Shown one piece after another: positions 1-23,783 of a stretch of 64,000 nucleotides of DNA. The notes beneath the pieces were generated by a model. It saw only the letters and a program-made list of their open reading frames with translations, was not told the DNA's origin and did no database searches. A program made the position numbers and the translations under genes. Numbering within the stretch: the first letter of the stretch is position 1; every line of letters begins with the position of its first letter. The stretch is from Diploscapter coronatus (Eukaryota > Nematoda > Chromadorea > Rhabditida > Rhabditidae): assembly GCA_964036155.1 (NCBI GenBank), contig OZ038422.1, positions 29,907,201 to 29,971,200 on the forward strand, read 5' to 3'.

Positions 1-1829
1 GAAACACCTTGGGGAGTGATAGAGGAGGATTGTTGGATATATCTGGGATAAGCTTCGAAGAGGTAGGAGAAACATAAATTTGAAGTGGGGAATGACCGTA
101 TAAGAAAATAGAAAATCCCCTGAGATAGGAAATTATGATATAGGATGATCTTCTGCCGAATATATCTGGTTCTGGCCCCCTACTTCCTCCTCTTTTATTT
201 TTGGAACAGGTCGGCCGAGGTTACGGTAGCATTAGGATTGGTGTCTGGTACAATACTAATTTATGAGGTCGAGAAGAAATTTGAAACGATAAACTTTATG
301 ATATATTGCAATAATATCGATCGGTTTTAGTTTTCTTCAATTAGTAATACTCTTTTTAATTTGTGCGTGTTCCCTTTGGAGTTATGAAACTAAAGGAAAC
401 TGCTTTTTCGTTTCAACCTTGCATTTGAAACGTAACTCAGAAATTCTGTGCTTCACTTTCAAATGCCTTATTTCGTGTCTGATTGTCAACTGTCGTATTC
501 AACGTTTCGTGTTCTCGAATATGTTGTTGATTCCATAAAACATGAATATTCAAATGCATCTGTGTTCCTTGTGTCCCCCTTTCTTCTCCCTGGAAGGAGA
601 ACTCAGCGATGCATCTGCTGCTAGTGGCCCTGGACATATATCACATGTCCAGCACATCCAGATAAGGACAAATGAGAACCGCATGAATTTCAAGTGGCAC
701 ACACGGTGAGTCGAGGAAAGGATGGGAAATTTTCGAAGGAATAAAATTTGGTTGTTAGGAGGCAAAACCATCTAGGGGCAATAAATTTATGTAACCATGG
801 AGTATGAAATTTAGATGAAGTAAGAAATTTTCTGAGTTTTTGAAAGTCTCCATGAATGTTAACCTAACCGTCACACTTCTCTGCCAAACCAATGGCTCCC
901 AACCGTCATATCAGGTGAAAAAATGTTTTTCTCCTCGAAAGAATCATGGATTTCAGCCAAACATTTACCTATGTCCACTATCTTCGAGTTGTTGCCTGAG
1001 TCGTGGCAAACCGGCATGTTGTGCGGATGACCTGACTTCGGAACAAATGTAATTTTCCCTATTTTTTCGAGCAAATTAGCATATTTGATCCGATTAGGTA
1101 TATAATTCGATATCCTTCTCGTTCTTATGTGACACTTTTTGTCCTCGTTTGTTTGCCTGATTACGATATATATATTCCCTGGTTGGACATATTTATTCTC
1201 GGTAGATTAGGCAGGAGAATAGGGTGGACGGAGAAGGGAGAAGACACGAATGCGGAAAGGAAGACATATTGGGATAATTAGAATGAGCCAAATGGGACGG
1301 ACAGAGATATCTGAGATGGAAGCTGAGATACCGGGGCAGGGCACGAATGGGGATGAATGGGACCAGATGAACCCGATAGGATCGAGAAATTTGAGAGCCA
1401 GATAGGGGAAATTACCGGATAGCACCTCAATTGGGTAGGGTCAATAAAGGATGGCTGACAGATTTGGCCTTAGGGAAAATGTTTGGCTCAATTTACTGAG
1501 ATTTTATTACGCGGGTGTGTTTGACTGATCAAAAATTTCGTCCTTCCCCCACCTTTCATAGCTCTGAGAAACATGAAAGTAAAGGAGAGTTGGGGTAGGA
1601 TTTTGACTCAGGAAATTGCTGTTCGACTTATCGAGTTTTGGACAATGTGGCTGCTTGGTGGATTAAAAAGCATTATTTCCATTCCCGTTTCAAGAATTTT
1701 GAAATCTATGTATGTGAAAATAACGAATGGTAAACAGATTTCGGATTATGGAGAATATCGGTTTTGGTTTTTTCTATCTTGATACGTGAGTCTTTGGAGG
1801 ATCAAGTCTCTATTTCTTGAAACCTGCTC
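1..1829 (+). other. Possible upstream exons, unassigned region
   Basis: No complete gene could be built here. Two stretches look exon-like on the + strand. Positions 542-713 form an open frame that ends at a good 5' splice site (CG then gtgagt) and encode the short motif HISHVQHIQIRTNENRM. Positions about 821-1047 encode a cysteine-rich stretch with CCLSRGKPACC and end at a gtaatt donor. Both could be 5' exons of the membrane protein gene at 1830-2330, because a cysteine-rich ectodomain followed by one membrane segment is a common layout. However, the phases do not join cleanly to the 1843 acceptor, so an intermediate exon would be needed. The rest holds nothing I recognise. Confidence 0.25.
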
Positions 1830-2330
1830 ATGAAAATTGAAGCATACATACGAAGTGATTTAAGGCTGGAACAAAGCATTCCGGTTTTTATCGTTTTAAT
1901 GATTTGCCTGATGACAGCTCTTTTCATCCGGTGGTACTTCGAAGATGACAACATCGATGACGAAGAAATTCACGCGAGCAGATTTGCCAAGAAGAGCAAG
2001 GGCGTTTTCGAGTGAACATTTTCAATCATCTCTATTTTCATTCGTGAAATTGAAGATTTGTCGTTCCAACTCATGATGTGCCCATCGACGACCCAATTTA
2101 TGGGCCTTTGTACCAGAAGGCTGTTCCGAAGTAATTTTAATTTGAAAACTGAAAGAAACTAATCAACTTCTAGATACGCAAAGGTATCATCCTCGAAGAA
2201 TTCTCCTGGATTTACCGATCTACCCCCACTCTACATCTCTAGATCCTCAACTGGATCTGTACGTCGTCGAAAGTCTTTGCAACCATCTCTGCCAGAAAAC
2301 TTGGAAACATCGCAATCTCGAAAATTCTAA
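1830..2330 (+). CDS. Small single-pass membrane protein (hypothetical)
   Basis: Three exons in continuous frame: 1830-2011, 2056-2130 and 2174-2330. Joined from the ATG at 1830 they give about 137 residues. Residues 16-34 are a strong membrane segment (IPVFIVLMICLMTALFIRW), followed by an acidic patch (EDDNIDDEE) and a polar cytoplasmic tail with PPLY, RRRKS and a final SRKF. The PPLY resembles a WW-domain-binding PPxY motif. The 44 and 43 nt introns have GT donors and AG acceptors, and phase is kept across both, which argues that the model is real although each exon is short. An in-frame stop at 1818 limits how far this exon can extend, but an acceptor at 1841-1842 could join an upstream exon carrying an ectodomain, in which case the ATG is internal. 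Family not recognised; no function inferred. Confidence 0.5.
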
Positions 2331-5300
2331 AGTTCCACAACTTTTTCCTTGCTCTTTCGTATTTTGAGACTTTTCCAGATTGCCCATCCCTGTCTCATCT
2401 CTTTTCCTTCTGCTGTATCTCCTTAATCCTCTTGGAGCTTTTCGGCCATACGGCCGGTCCTTTCTTCTCCTTCCATCTCATTCCCTATTCCTTTATTACA
2501 GACCTTCTCACAGATTTGTATAAACAGTTGTCTGTTTTATTATAGACTGGTCCGCACTGATTACAACCTGCACGCACTAATGCACACAAACATAAACAGA
2601 ATACCGTAACGCGATTATTTAGAGGCGATGGGTATCAATTACTTATAAATTATTAAACTGAAAGAACTAATTTGGAGAGTCTAGTTGGCGAAAAATATCC
2701 CCAATAGAAAACTTTCTTCCGAATTTTCACATAAAACCCCTCTTCGTAAACTATTTACCCAAACCTTTCCCTCCCCTCTTAATGAATACAGTAAATCAAC
2801 TGCGGTGAAGCCAATTAATTGCCTTTGTTGTGCTCACCTTCTCCCTTCCTCTTTAGTGTCCTCTTTAGAATGCTCCTGGGATCCTCTCCAAGAGGCCTTC
2901 CTGTCATGTCGCATCCTGGGGCCATATAAAGGAAAGAGTCGCATTTGGAATTCAGTCTCATTTAGGATTTGCTATTCCTAAACAGAAGGATGGGTAGAAG
3001 TCGGGTCACCTTTTGAGTTGCAGAAGAGATTGAGAGATTTCTAGAGGGTCTAGAGAGAGGAGCTAAAACAATGCAGATTATATGCAGAAGACGTCCATAT
3101 CTTCTTCCTTCCCTGCTGTCAGAATATATTTGACTCGAGTAAGACGAAAGACCGCGCGGCATGGATAAAAGAAAGTCCAAGGAGTGAAGACAGGGGATGA
3201 GCACCTGTGGGCAGATTTGCTGAGACTGTAAGGAGATTAGGAGGATTTAGGAACAACAGACAAGGACAGGAGAAGAGATGGGGTTACGAAGCGACAACTG
3301 TATCGAGAAAGGGAAATTGTGTAATGGAAAATGTCAAGGTAGATTAGTATTGATGAACTGGTCAAGAGGTGAAGATGGAGAGATTTGGACAAATGTGCTT
3401 ACAGATTAATTTGAAAAGGCATAATTTCTTCTAGACAAGAGAGCCATGGGTAATTTCTTCAAAATCCACCGTGCTTACCTCTTTCAATTTCTTCTTTCGG
3501 TCTAGCTCGCCTTACAAAATTCAATCAACCTCCAGCTGTCACAGTGCTTACCTCTTCTGTCTTTTCTTCACTTCCCTTCCTCAAGTTCAATCGACTCCCT
3601 TTGTCCGCTCATCTCATCGACCTGCTGGCTCTTCCCCTTGTCTCCTTCCTCTGCAGGTCCTTCTTCCATCTGGCACCTCCTCTTTGTCATCTCACGGTTG
3701 CCTCTAAACCTTTCCTTCTCTTAATTTCCCCTAACCTTTCTTTCTCCAGATGTTGCGATCTGCCGAGGTCATCCCTTTATCTATCTTCCCTCATAACACT
3801 CGTATCCTTGTGTCTCTCATTTCCTCCCACTATTTCCTCGTTTACTATTCCCTATTCTTTGGTTACCAGATCTGGATGATTCGTTTAATCAGACAAAACC
3901 GCAATCCGCGTACTCGGAATTAGCTGAAATTAATGCCTCTAGATTAAGGAGTAGAAGAACAACAGTGGCAATACGTAAACAGTCGAGACAAAATAATGCA
4001 ATGAAAAACAATATGTTTCAAAAACGTAATAAGGGTTGCAGAATTTTCATTTGATCAACACATCACTAAATGTGTTATCATCAGAAACTCTACCTTTATA
4101 TATTCATCCAGAAAACAACACACTGGTAGGTTTCATAGATAGTTCACGAGGAATAGAGTTAATCTATTTTGATGAAAACATGAAGCACACATTTTTATCT
4201 TACCACTGATGCTATGAAATGTATGCAAAGATTGAAGATAACTTGCATTTACTTTAGTGGTCGTAGAGATTTGATGTTGTTGCATCTCAAGTCTTCATGT
4301 CTTGATGTCAGTTAAAGTGGGCGTGGCTGGGCTCATCAGACGAGATGCTTCTCTCCTTTCTTGCCTTCCTTTTCTTCATTCAACTATCTGCTCACCCAAA
4401 TTTGTCTACTTCATTCCTTCAATTCAACTGGTCTGGCAGATAGACAAGCAACTGGATGAGGTTGCTTTTTCATCTTGACACTTTTACCGTATACCTTCCT
4501 TTTCTGTGAAACTTCTTTCTCGTCCTGAAGAATTGAATTTTTTAGCAAATTGTAATTCTGCTATTTATCAGATCAATTGATTTGATGCATTTCTCTGTGC
4601 ATACCTGTTTTTTCTTCGTAGTTTCGTTAGAAATGCCTTTGTTTTTTTTACACTACCTGTAGTGTCAGGAAAAATTTCACTTTTACCTTTCCTCCACCTA
4701 TCAATAGTCAGGTGAATCGTGTTTAATCTTATCATGTTTATGCTTTTTTGCGTTACCCCTTCCGCACTAGTCTTTTTTATCCACTAGGAGAAATTTGTTA
4801 TGCTCACCTTTCCTCGCCTTTCCCACCATACCCTGTAGAAAGAATTCTCTATTTCGTCGTGCTCAGCCTCTTCTTCATTTATCAGCCAAATCAGCTCGAC
4901 AAGGTTAGGCTACTGCACTTCTGCTCCTGCAATAGACTTTTTCGATTCACTAGGAGTATTTTGTTGTGCTCACCTTTTTCCTGTCGAATCAGCGGCAACC
5001 TCGTTATCCCCTCGTCTGCTTGTGTGCGGTCCTTCCCCTGCCTGCTCCTGCAATCAACTCACCCCAAATTCACTTTGTCTTTTCATCCTTCATTTCACAC
5101 GGGCGACGAAGGTGACCTCCTGAATATCTTCTTCGTAAAGCGATTTCGTGGATTTCGCAGAAGAAAGAAAGGAAGGCTTAGAATTTTCGGGAACTATAAC
5201 ATAAGTCTATGTATAGTTTAACCTGAGATGCTCAATAGAATTGACGTTTTGTGTATTATCGTCATTTAACCACTTTCTGCAATAGGACTTGTAGATTTTG

Positions 5301-8300
5301 AAATTTTTTAAGTGAAAAATTCAGGAAGTTGTTTTTTCCCAGGCGAAAATTGAGAACTACCCACAGGTGCAAGTTCAGACTATTAAAGCATTTAGAACAG
5401 CGTGGATTTTAGACCAACCCATTAGCTTCTCTTCCTGCCCGCACAACTTTAACTTCACCGTGTATTCCCCTGCGCCGTTTCCTGGCTCATTTCGACGGTC
5501 ATATCGCATCTTTTCGGTCTCTCACTTCAGAATGGTCTCTCATCCACTTGTTTAACATGCTCTGTCTCATTTCGTTTTGATTTACTGCTAGTTGGTTCCT
5601 CACCAGCATTTTGGAAAAGCCTTCTTTTCTCACTACTCTTTATGGCCCACAACAACTTCTCTTTCTTGTTTGCATCAGCCTTACCTTTGCTAGGCTACCG
5701 TATGCCTTTGCTCGATTTATAAAGGCTAATGAATACTTGACGATAATTTTGGGCATTTCCTTCTAAAATCTGCAAGGAAAAACGATTATTTCTCAGATCA
5801 TGACTATGCAAGTAATATTCGAAAATTGAACCAAGAGCAAACCTTATTTTATTGATTCTCTGCTCTCATCAAATACCGTACACCTATGCACTTTTCTGTT
5901 CACGAAAAATTTATTAGTTCACTGCGCTTTTCTCCCTTTCCCTCCTTTATCTTTCAATTTTTTTTTCATTTTCCCTTTCAGTTTCGTTTTTCCTCATTCA
6001 GTTTCCACACCTGCATTTCTTTGCATTTTGCCCCTTTCCTTCTCTGACCCTCTCTGATTTTTTCTTATCTATTACGATTTCTCTTTCTTTTCCTTTCTCC
6101 ATTTTAGAGTAATCTCTCGGTTTGGTACATCTGCGCGACTTTTCACTCGAAATAACAGGACCAACTCTCGTGTTTGGTATTTTAGAAACAGTCGAGCAGT
6201 TTTTTGGGCAATCTTGGGGTCAATCGGTTACTCATGGCATTTTCTCAGGCTATTTCTTGAACTTTCATAGAATCTATCAGGACAAAATAGCAATAGATTT
6301 TTTCTAGAGAAACTTTAGAATATGCCCAGAATTAGCATACATTTATTGAAATACTCCTAATTTCTGTATTTGTATCCATCTTCCTTCTCGATATTTATAT
6401 CTCTTCTTCATTTTCTCAGCTCGTCTCCTTTTCTGCTCCTATTTTCCAGGAGCTATCCAATTTCATCGTGAGGGCTCCTCATTTTCTGCTCAATAGATTA
6501 TCCTGAATAAGGTAACAGACGGTTGTCTGTCCACTCATCGTTTTACAAGACTACGGTAATTAGCCTGCTCTCTCAATTCTCCCTGGTCTTTCTCCTACCT
6601 CACTCATACCTGCCTATTATCATGCTCCACATTCTCCTTGCTCCACCCAAGTGTCAGGCCTATTATACCTATTGTCTAATGCGCGAATATCTACATTCAT
6701 CTCATTAGAAACCATCAATTATTCAACAAATTAACTAGCCCTAAATTATTGTATTCATTGAAAAACCGGGGTTTGAAGATTAGTCATATCTTGATAGAAG
6801 AGTGACACGAGGTTCAATGAATGTTCTGTTTTCGTAATGTCTAGGAGAATTGCTAAGCTGTTTTTTCGCCTTTGCAAAAGTGAAAACGCACTTTTATTTG
6901 TAATTTTTCAACACATCATTTTGCGTATACGTTTCATAGTTACTTCACTATTTATCATTTTTATACTTTACCAAGTCCTATGATTTTTGGTAAGCCCACT
7001 AAAATACTCAGCAGATCTTTAGTAAGAAATGGAACCTTTGAGGCCTATTCACAACGAGATTCTATAAGTTTTAGTCTACGGAAGTGGTTGATTACTAAAA
7101 ATTCTTTATAAAAATAAGTGGGAAATTTCAAATTTTTCGAAGAAGGTTTTGGTTGAGTAGATCTCATTTAATCTGGCAGTTAGTTGGTGTACTTCGTCGC
7201 GTCAATTGTCTTATGTCATAACTCTTCCTCATCATTTCTATCATTTCTGCTTTTCCCCTTGCTTACTGTGGATTAATGCGTTCATTCACACTCCTTCCTC
7301 TTCCTTCTCCCTCAGAGGTGCAATATCATGTCATAAATGTGGTCGAGGCAGCTGTTTGTCTTGTCACCTCCCTTAAACAGGTGGCCTGTCAAAACCCGAT
7401 CAACTCAATTTCATATCGTTGCCCATTCATTTTGACATCTTCACTGCTAAATTCTGTCACCACATTCCGCGTTAAATACCTGACAAAATCTCAGCGCATT
7501 AATGAGGAACTCAACATCTGCATGAGAATATCAGGTTGAAATATGGCATTTCGACGAAGAAATCTCTTTCACTGGTGATTCTGCTACCTCAAGATGCAAA
7601 CAGACAGGGGGATTGCGTGCGCACACAGCCGCAGTGGTGATTTGGCGATTTCATTTTGTGAACCGCGAGAAAAGTCACGCGGCATTTCCAAAATCACCGT
7701 AAATATTTTCGACTTACGGTAAGCTCATGCGAAAAAGGTGTTATCTCCATTATTTTACCGCCGTTTACAAGAGGTGGTGGTACTCTTCGCTTACACACAG
7801 CTTCAGTCTTTCCCCCTTTTTTCGTCCCTTTCTTTGCAGCCGTAGATTCGTCGAAGCGGCGGACCTTGCTGCTGTCTTCCCCCTCTCCCCTCGGGCATAA
7901 TTTGATCTACCTGCGACTCGCCTCATTAGGAGATTCCTCTCGTCTTCGTTTGGCCGTCTGCTGCGGATGCACGCTCTCACCTCTCCTTTGCGCTCTTTTA
8001 TCTGCTCATCCAATTACTTAACTGCTAGAGAGCGTGTCCGTATGGGAGCGTCCAGACAAAGCACGGGAGAGAAAGGGAGGAGGAAGGAGGAGGAGTGCGC
8101 TGCCAGAGATGGATGGAGGGATGGACGGATGATTGTGGCACCGGCAGAGTGAAGCCCCGCCCACATTTTGCTCCTAGCGGTCATCGCGCTGGACCATCGC
8201 TCCTCCCTCCATCATTATTCTCGCTTTCTTAGGTTCTTGCCAGATGGTCCAAGGTGGATGGGCGAGGAGGACCCAAGATCCCTATTCTCATCCTTCTGTA

Positions 8301-10874
8301 GTCTTGATTGAAATGTGTTTGAAGTTTCACTTTCATATGGCCATTGTTGTTGTTGTTGGTGGTTTCATCATTTATTCAATTTATCTACTTGTACATACTT
8401 TCTAATTACTGTCTAGTAATTGCAACATGGTTTGATCGACTTCGTTTTGCTCTTCTCATTCACATTTCAAAGACGATTCAAATTGTGGGTATTGTGACTG
8501 GTCGATCGTCTGTTTTGCGCATTGCGTTTTCTTACCTCTTATCCTTCAATCTATTCGTCTTTTTTCGCATCTTGCCAGATGGCCTGAGGTAAGGTAGACA
8601 GACGTCTCGGCGCTGCTTCTCTGTAGCACCCCGCGGTTTGCATTTTTCATTCTGAACGGACAAAGTTTTTGCACATCTTTGTAATATCCTCACGTGCATC
8701 CCCACCACAGATCATAAAGGTGTAAGTAGGCAATTTTGTCGTTATAAAGTTCCTTCATGCTGTGTAAAGATTTTATTGAATCATCCACATCATTTTGCCC
8801 CGAAGTCGTGGGAGTCGAAACATTTTGTTTCATTCTCTTCGCAAAGAATGACCGGAGCTGACTGTCCTTTTGGCATTTTTCGGTTTACAAAGCGCCTATA
8901 CTTTGAACTTTTCATCCTGATCGGTCAAACGGTTCACATGAATTTCATTCTGCAAATTCATTCTATGCTAGAAAGATTCGTGCTTCCTCTCGCTATGTTA
9001 GTTGATTCGGCTTGATGGTGCGAGTTTTCCCATACTCTATTATGTTGTCATCAGATGTTATCAGTCGGCTTCATCTTCGGGGGATGTTTTCAATGTTTTC
9101 ATTCAGTCGTTACCTCGCTCTCATATTTGCTGCCTCCTCTGCTTATCCATTGTGTTCATCACGGAAACATTCGGCTGCGTGTCCAGTCGGCTAACTGGTA
9201 ATGCTTTTGGGCATCCTCCTTTTTGTTCTTCCATCTTCGCATCGCGCATACAGGTTCAATCCTGGTTGTTTTGCAGTTTGCACCCGCCCGCCCGCCGGCG
9301 TGTGGACAATCTCGGCTACCACCAAAAGCAGGGGGAGATAAGAGAAATTAGAACGCTTGCGCGTCCAGGCAGGGAGAATGGGGAAGAAGAAGAGAAGAAG
9401 AAGCATACGAGTAACGGGAAATTAGTCGGCGCGCAGATGAGATAAGCGAAGACAACAGCCGATATCCAAGCGAAAGAAGCTACGTGAACTGGTAATCGTT
9501 CTTCTTTTGCAGCAGCCCTAATATGGCAAGTCTTATCTCTTCTTTCGCATTTGGACACCGACAACCGTTCACAATGCCTTTTCTCGCTGACAGGAACATT
9601 AGCGCGTCCATTCTCATCCTGTCATGCCTTCTCGGATTGTTGCTGAGAATTTTTGCATGCATCCACTGTATGTAGCCAGGGATTGTTTTCTGGGGTGATT
9701 CTTAGGTTGATCAACTCATTGCTTACCTATCTATAAGAAAGTAGGTGGAGATAAAAAGTCGTTTTGCCTCGAGATGATCTTTAGTAAGCTGATATTGATA
9801 GACAGGGAGTAAAGATGTAATCGTCGAATTTCTTTTTGAGAGTACGAAAGATTTCGACATCATATTTTACTCAGAAAATTTTCATATTGCATACCCGTTC
9901 ATCATTTTTCTGGAATGACCAATATTTCACAAACCCTCTTCTTCTCCTCATAAAGTAATAACGTAATTTTCTCATCTGCGCCTACCTTTCGAGTAAATTC
10001 ATTAGAAAATCTCCCCTCCTTCCTCGCTTCTCTTCTCAGATGCTTTGGTAGATGAGTCCTCACTCCTCTCCCACCTCTTCCATACTTCTACACTACCTTC
10101 TGCTTTTCATTTCTCATTCTCTTCGGCGAGCCCCGTGTCTTTTCATCTTTCCCTCTCTCATTTCCATTTCTATTTTGTTTTTTATGTCTGCGGCTCTCCT
10201 CATTTGCGACGCTATTTCAGCATCATTTCAATGCATCTTCTCTTTTTGTGCAGAGGAAGCAGCACACCGCAGTCCTCTCCAGGTGTGCTTCAATTCTGTC
10301 CGACTCGTCGACTCATCATTCATTGATCTTTGGGTGGAGTTTCATCTAATGAATGTGACCGTGCGCAACTTTTGCAAATTTTCTTTATCTACCGGAGATC
10401 CAACCAGTTCCCTTTGAATTTTCTAGAATATTTTTCTCTTCTTGTTGATCTTCGGAAGACGTCCCATCCGATGAACAAACAAACTCTTGTGCTGTACTTT
10501 TGTAGCTTTATTGAATTATAGATAGATAAACCACTGCCACTTTTGCCTTCGCAGTTTTATTCATTTTTCACAAAATCTCATTCTTTCTGAGTTTTAGCAA
10601 GTCTATAAAATCGCGCAGGCTTCACACAATCTTCCAATCGCCAAAATTCATTTCATTTCTTTTCCAACTCTTTCTATTAGAGTTTTCTCCCTAAAATTCT
10701 TTTAAAAAAGTCTCTTAAATGTGTTTCAAAGAATCACCGAGTTCTCAATCTTCAAAATCGTTTAAATCATGATTCCAGTTGGTTGATTTTCCTACAAAAT
10801 AATTCAAAACTCTTATTCCTCTTCGTTTTTACCGGATTTCTACGCGTTTTTGTAAAAGTCATATTGAATTTCAG
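2331..10874. promoter_or_regulatory. 8.5 kb non-coding flank upstream of zag-1
   Basis: No convincing exons on either strand. Long parts of the + strand are pyrimidine-rich (about 3460-5110 and 5930-6110), which creates spurious open frames. Recurrent short motifs are present: TGCTCACCTT or TGCTTACCT at 2831, 3472, 3545, 4801 and 4967, and full ZEB-type E-boxes CACCTG/CAGGTG at 3202, 5364, 6008, 7378 and 10280. A GC-richer block lies at about 7600-8300. The simplest reading is cis-regulatory DNA of zag-1, possibly with 5' UTR exons. ZEB proteins bind CACCT-type sites, so autoregulation is plausible, but no site is demonstrated. Confidence 0.45.
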
Positions 10875-20900
<10,026 letters not shown>

Positions 20901-23783
20901 TTTAGACAAATTTTAAGATTTTAATTATCGTTGGTTCGAGGAAATTCCTTGTCATAGATTGGAAATTTTAACCAGACCACTAATAATTTTAGTTAATTTA
21001 AAGTTTATTCAATTTGATTTCTAAAATATTGAGCTTTTCAACAAATAACTATCAATTCTCAAAAAATGCTGCTGAAAACTTATCGATTCATATAATTAAC
21101 GAAGATCTCACGTATTCTCATATTCGGCTAGCCTGAACTTCTTGCCACATGTAACTATAGGATTTTCATATTTATACTTTCTTTGTTAGAATCATATAAA
21201 TGAATTTTTTTAATATTGAAGAAACCTCATTTTCTAGACTTCTCTACTTATTTTATGCGGCTTTTCTTTTGCATTTGTGCGCGTTCACTTTGAGCAGTTC
21301 AATGGTGCTTTTTCTCGACTAAAATATACGACATTCGTGTGTGTGTGTATTTTACCAACTCATTACGCGGACCAACTAAGTATTTTGTAACTTTTGTCTT
21401 TCTTTAACTTTTCTAAAATATTGCCAGCTCCTCAACTCATTGCCGGTGTGTTTCGCTTTTATCATCATCTTATTATCGATTTTTGAAGTGCGCATAATTT
21501 TATAAACGTAACTTTTAAAGTTGCAAGAACTATGCAAACTTCATTTTCATAGAAAACTAGTCTATTTTGATCTAGTTTCATTCAATTTTGTGTGCAGCCA
21601 TTTCTTTTTATCGATCCGATTCAATTTTTAAAGACGTGCAACTACAAATTCGCTTGCAATTTGCTTCTCATCTGTGCAACGTTATTATTGTGTTAAATAT
21701 TATATTAATCAATAAATAAAAATTTAAACTGAGGCTACAAAATGACAACAAAATGATGCATAAAGTGAGAAAATTCAAAGAAATAGCAAAGAAAAGTGAA
21801 ATTAGAGAAAAAAAGGTAGAAAGAACAGATGGCAAAAATGAAGAGTCGAGCACCTTGAAGGAAGCAGAACAAAGCAGATACCGTAACTGGATTAGGTGAA
21901 TTGAGTACAAAAGCATTAAAGATTAAAACCGGAGGTCAATTGACATATAGCGATAAAATAATATAAAATTTGAGGAAAAATTGGACGAATAAATGGGGAA
22001 CGATCACTGCGCACGAAAACTTTTGTGTGCATTGGCATACACCCGATGAGACCACGTGTCGATTCATCGTCAATTATCAGTTTGTCAGTTTTGTCAGCCA
22101 ATTATCAATAAGAAAAGAGTTTCGAAGAATTCACATTGCCAAATTTATAACTTCAACCATTGCATTATTCCTTCATTTTACCTACATTTTTATCCTAAAA
22201 TAAAAGAATTTTAACCTGATTCATCTAATTTTTATCAGTTATGAAACTTTTCAGATTTACGATCACTTTTTCTTTAGCTTCGAACGAATTTTATGTGAAA
22301 AACAACTCAAACTAAGACGCCAATCACGTTGCAGGTAACTTAATCATTATTTGCTTTCTGTAAAAAATGCCGGAAATTTAGCAAAAATTTTCCAAGCTTA
22401 CGCATCTTAACTTGTTGTTCCAGGTTTTTTTTATACAGACTGAAAATAAGGGTCCAGATCTATTCAAAATTTCAGCATGATCTGATTTAGAGAAATGCTC
22501 TTTATCATCATTATCCTTCTCTATGTTGGAAGAAACAGCTAAAGTTCGCCATGAAGAATAGCGAACTGATAAATTCATTGAGGGAATGACAAATCAAATC
22601 CAGAGATTTCATTTAAAAAATACCTGAAACATGTGAAGCTCTGACGAATTGCAATCAAATCTTCGTAATCTTTACACTAAGGGCAATATAAAAGCGATCA
22701 CTTGCGATCTATCCCCTATAATATTTTCTATCCAATTTTGTATCACTAACCTAAAATCTTCAAATTTTTGCTACGCGTATTCAGTCATAACGAAAATTTC
22801 GCTCGTGCGGCCTCTACCCCTCGTATATTTTCTCTGCTTGACGAAGGTGCTCCTTAGGTCTGTATAAAAGCGTGGAGTTTCTTCAGGTTCTCAGATCTAG
22901 TCAGGGCTATTTTCAATCTAAAACGTTCTTTTTGAATGCTCATATCAGTATTTCCGTTTATTTATCTTGAGATGACCAACTTGTTTGGAATTTTCCTGAC
23001 GAAGGTTCTTTCAACGAAACCCCTTTCTTATCTAGCAGAACCATGTGTTTAAAATCGTATAACAGGCGAATTATCACAAGGACAGCTTCAAAAACTGGCT
23101 GTTAGATTTTGAGTATAAAAAGATGTCGCCTCTAACTCCTAAAGCGCTATTGAAATTCTCGGTCACCCCACTCACCTACTCACTCGATTTCTTAATTCAG
23201 CTACAGTATGCCTCCCTTCACCTTGAATTTGCAATCTACACGCATCTTCTGATTCCTAACATGGCTTTCTTCTGTCGATAAAATGTCTTGTCTTCTTGTT
23301 CCAAGTTTAGAAAGTGGGTGGTACCTTCGAGAGAATTTGAGATTTCTAATTGCTGTTTTGGATAGTTCAAAAATCCGCTTCATTCTTCTTTTCGAAACTT
23401 TATTACTTGTGGAAATGGGATTAGCATTACTGAGAATAACATGACTCAGATCCACAAAATGTTAGGAACCTTCGGAACCAAGGGTTGCGAAATTTCGTGG
23501 ATTCGGTCATCGATTAACTAACGAATTTTATCTTGCTCATTTGGCTAATTCCCACAATGCAGTCTTACTCTTCAATCTTTCCAAGAAAAATATTCCCTGG
23601 TAGATGCATAAATCAGTCTGTCGTTTTATAAGTTTGATCCTTGGTCAATGCACGACGTGACCGTTGACAGATAAACTTTCATAACCCATTCGCACTCAAA
23701 TATCCATTGATTTCACTTTTCGCTGTTGTGTTTTGTATCGATTTCATTGGTATACCGTAAGATTATCCTCACTGTTGTAGAAG
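20901..23783 (+). other. zag-1 3' UTR and cdo-1 upstream region
   Basis: No gene found. Overlapping AATAAA hexamers at 21711-21720 could serve as the zag-1 polyadenylation signal, implying a 3' UTR of roughly 800 nt. The cdo-1 proximal side has an ACGTG core at 23655-23659, about 125 bp before the start codon, and a CCACGTG at about 22052. HIF-1 activates cdo-1 in C. elegans and binds RCGTG cores, so the 23655 site is a candidate hypoxia-response element by inference only. Confidence 0.35.

Noticed and set aside
4748..5221. 157-codon open frame on +
   Set aside because: Falls in pyrimidine-rich DNA that favours Phe/Ser/Leu/Pro codons and contains repeated motif units; no family motifs or splice continuation.
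8776..9445. Chained open frames resembling a small gene
   Set aside because: No consistent splice phase or motif; composition shifts within frames.
23201..23455. 84-codon frame on -
   Set aside because: Basic low-information sequence upstream of cdo-1, no motif or splice support.
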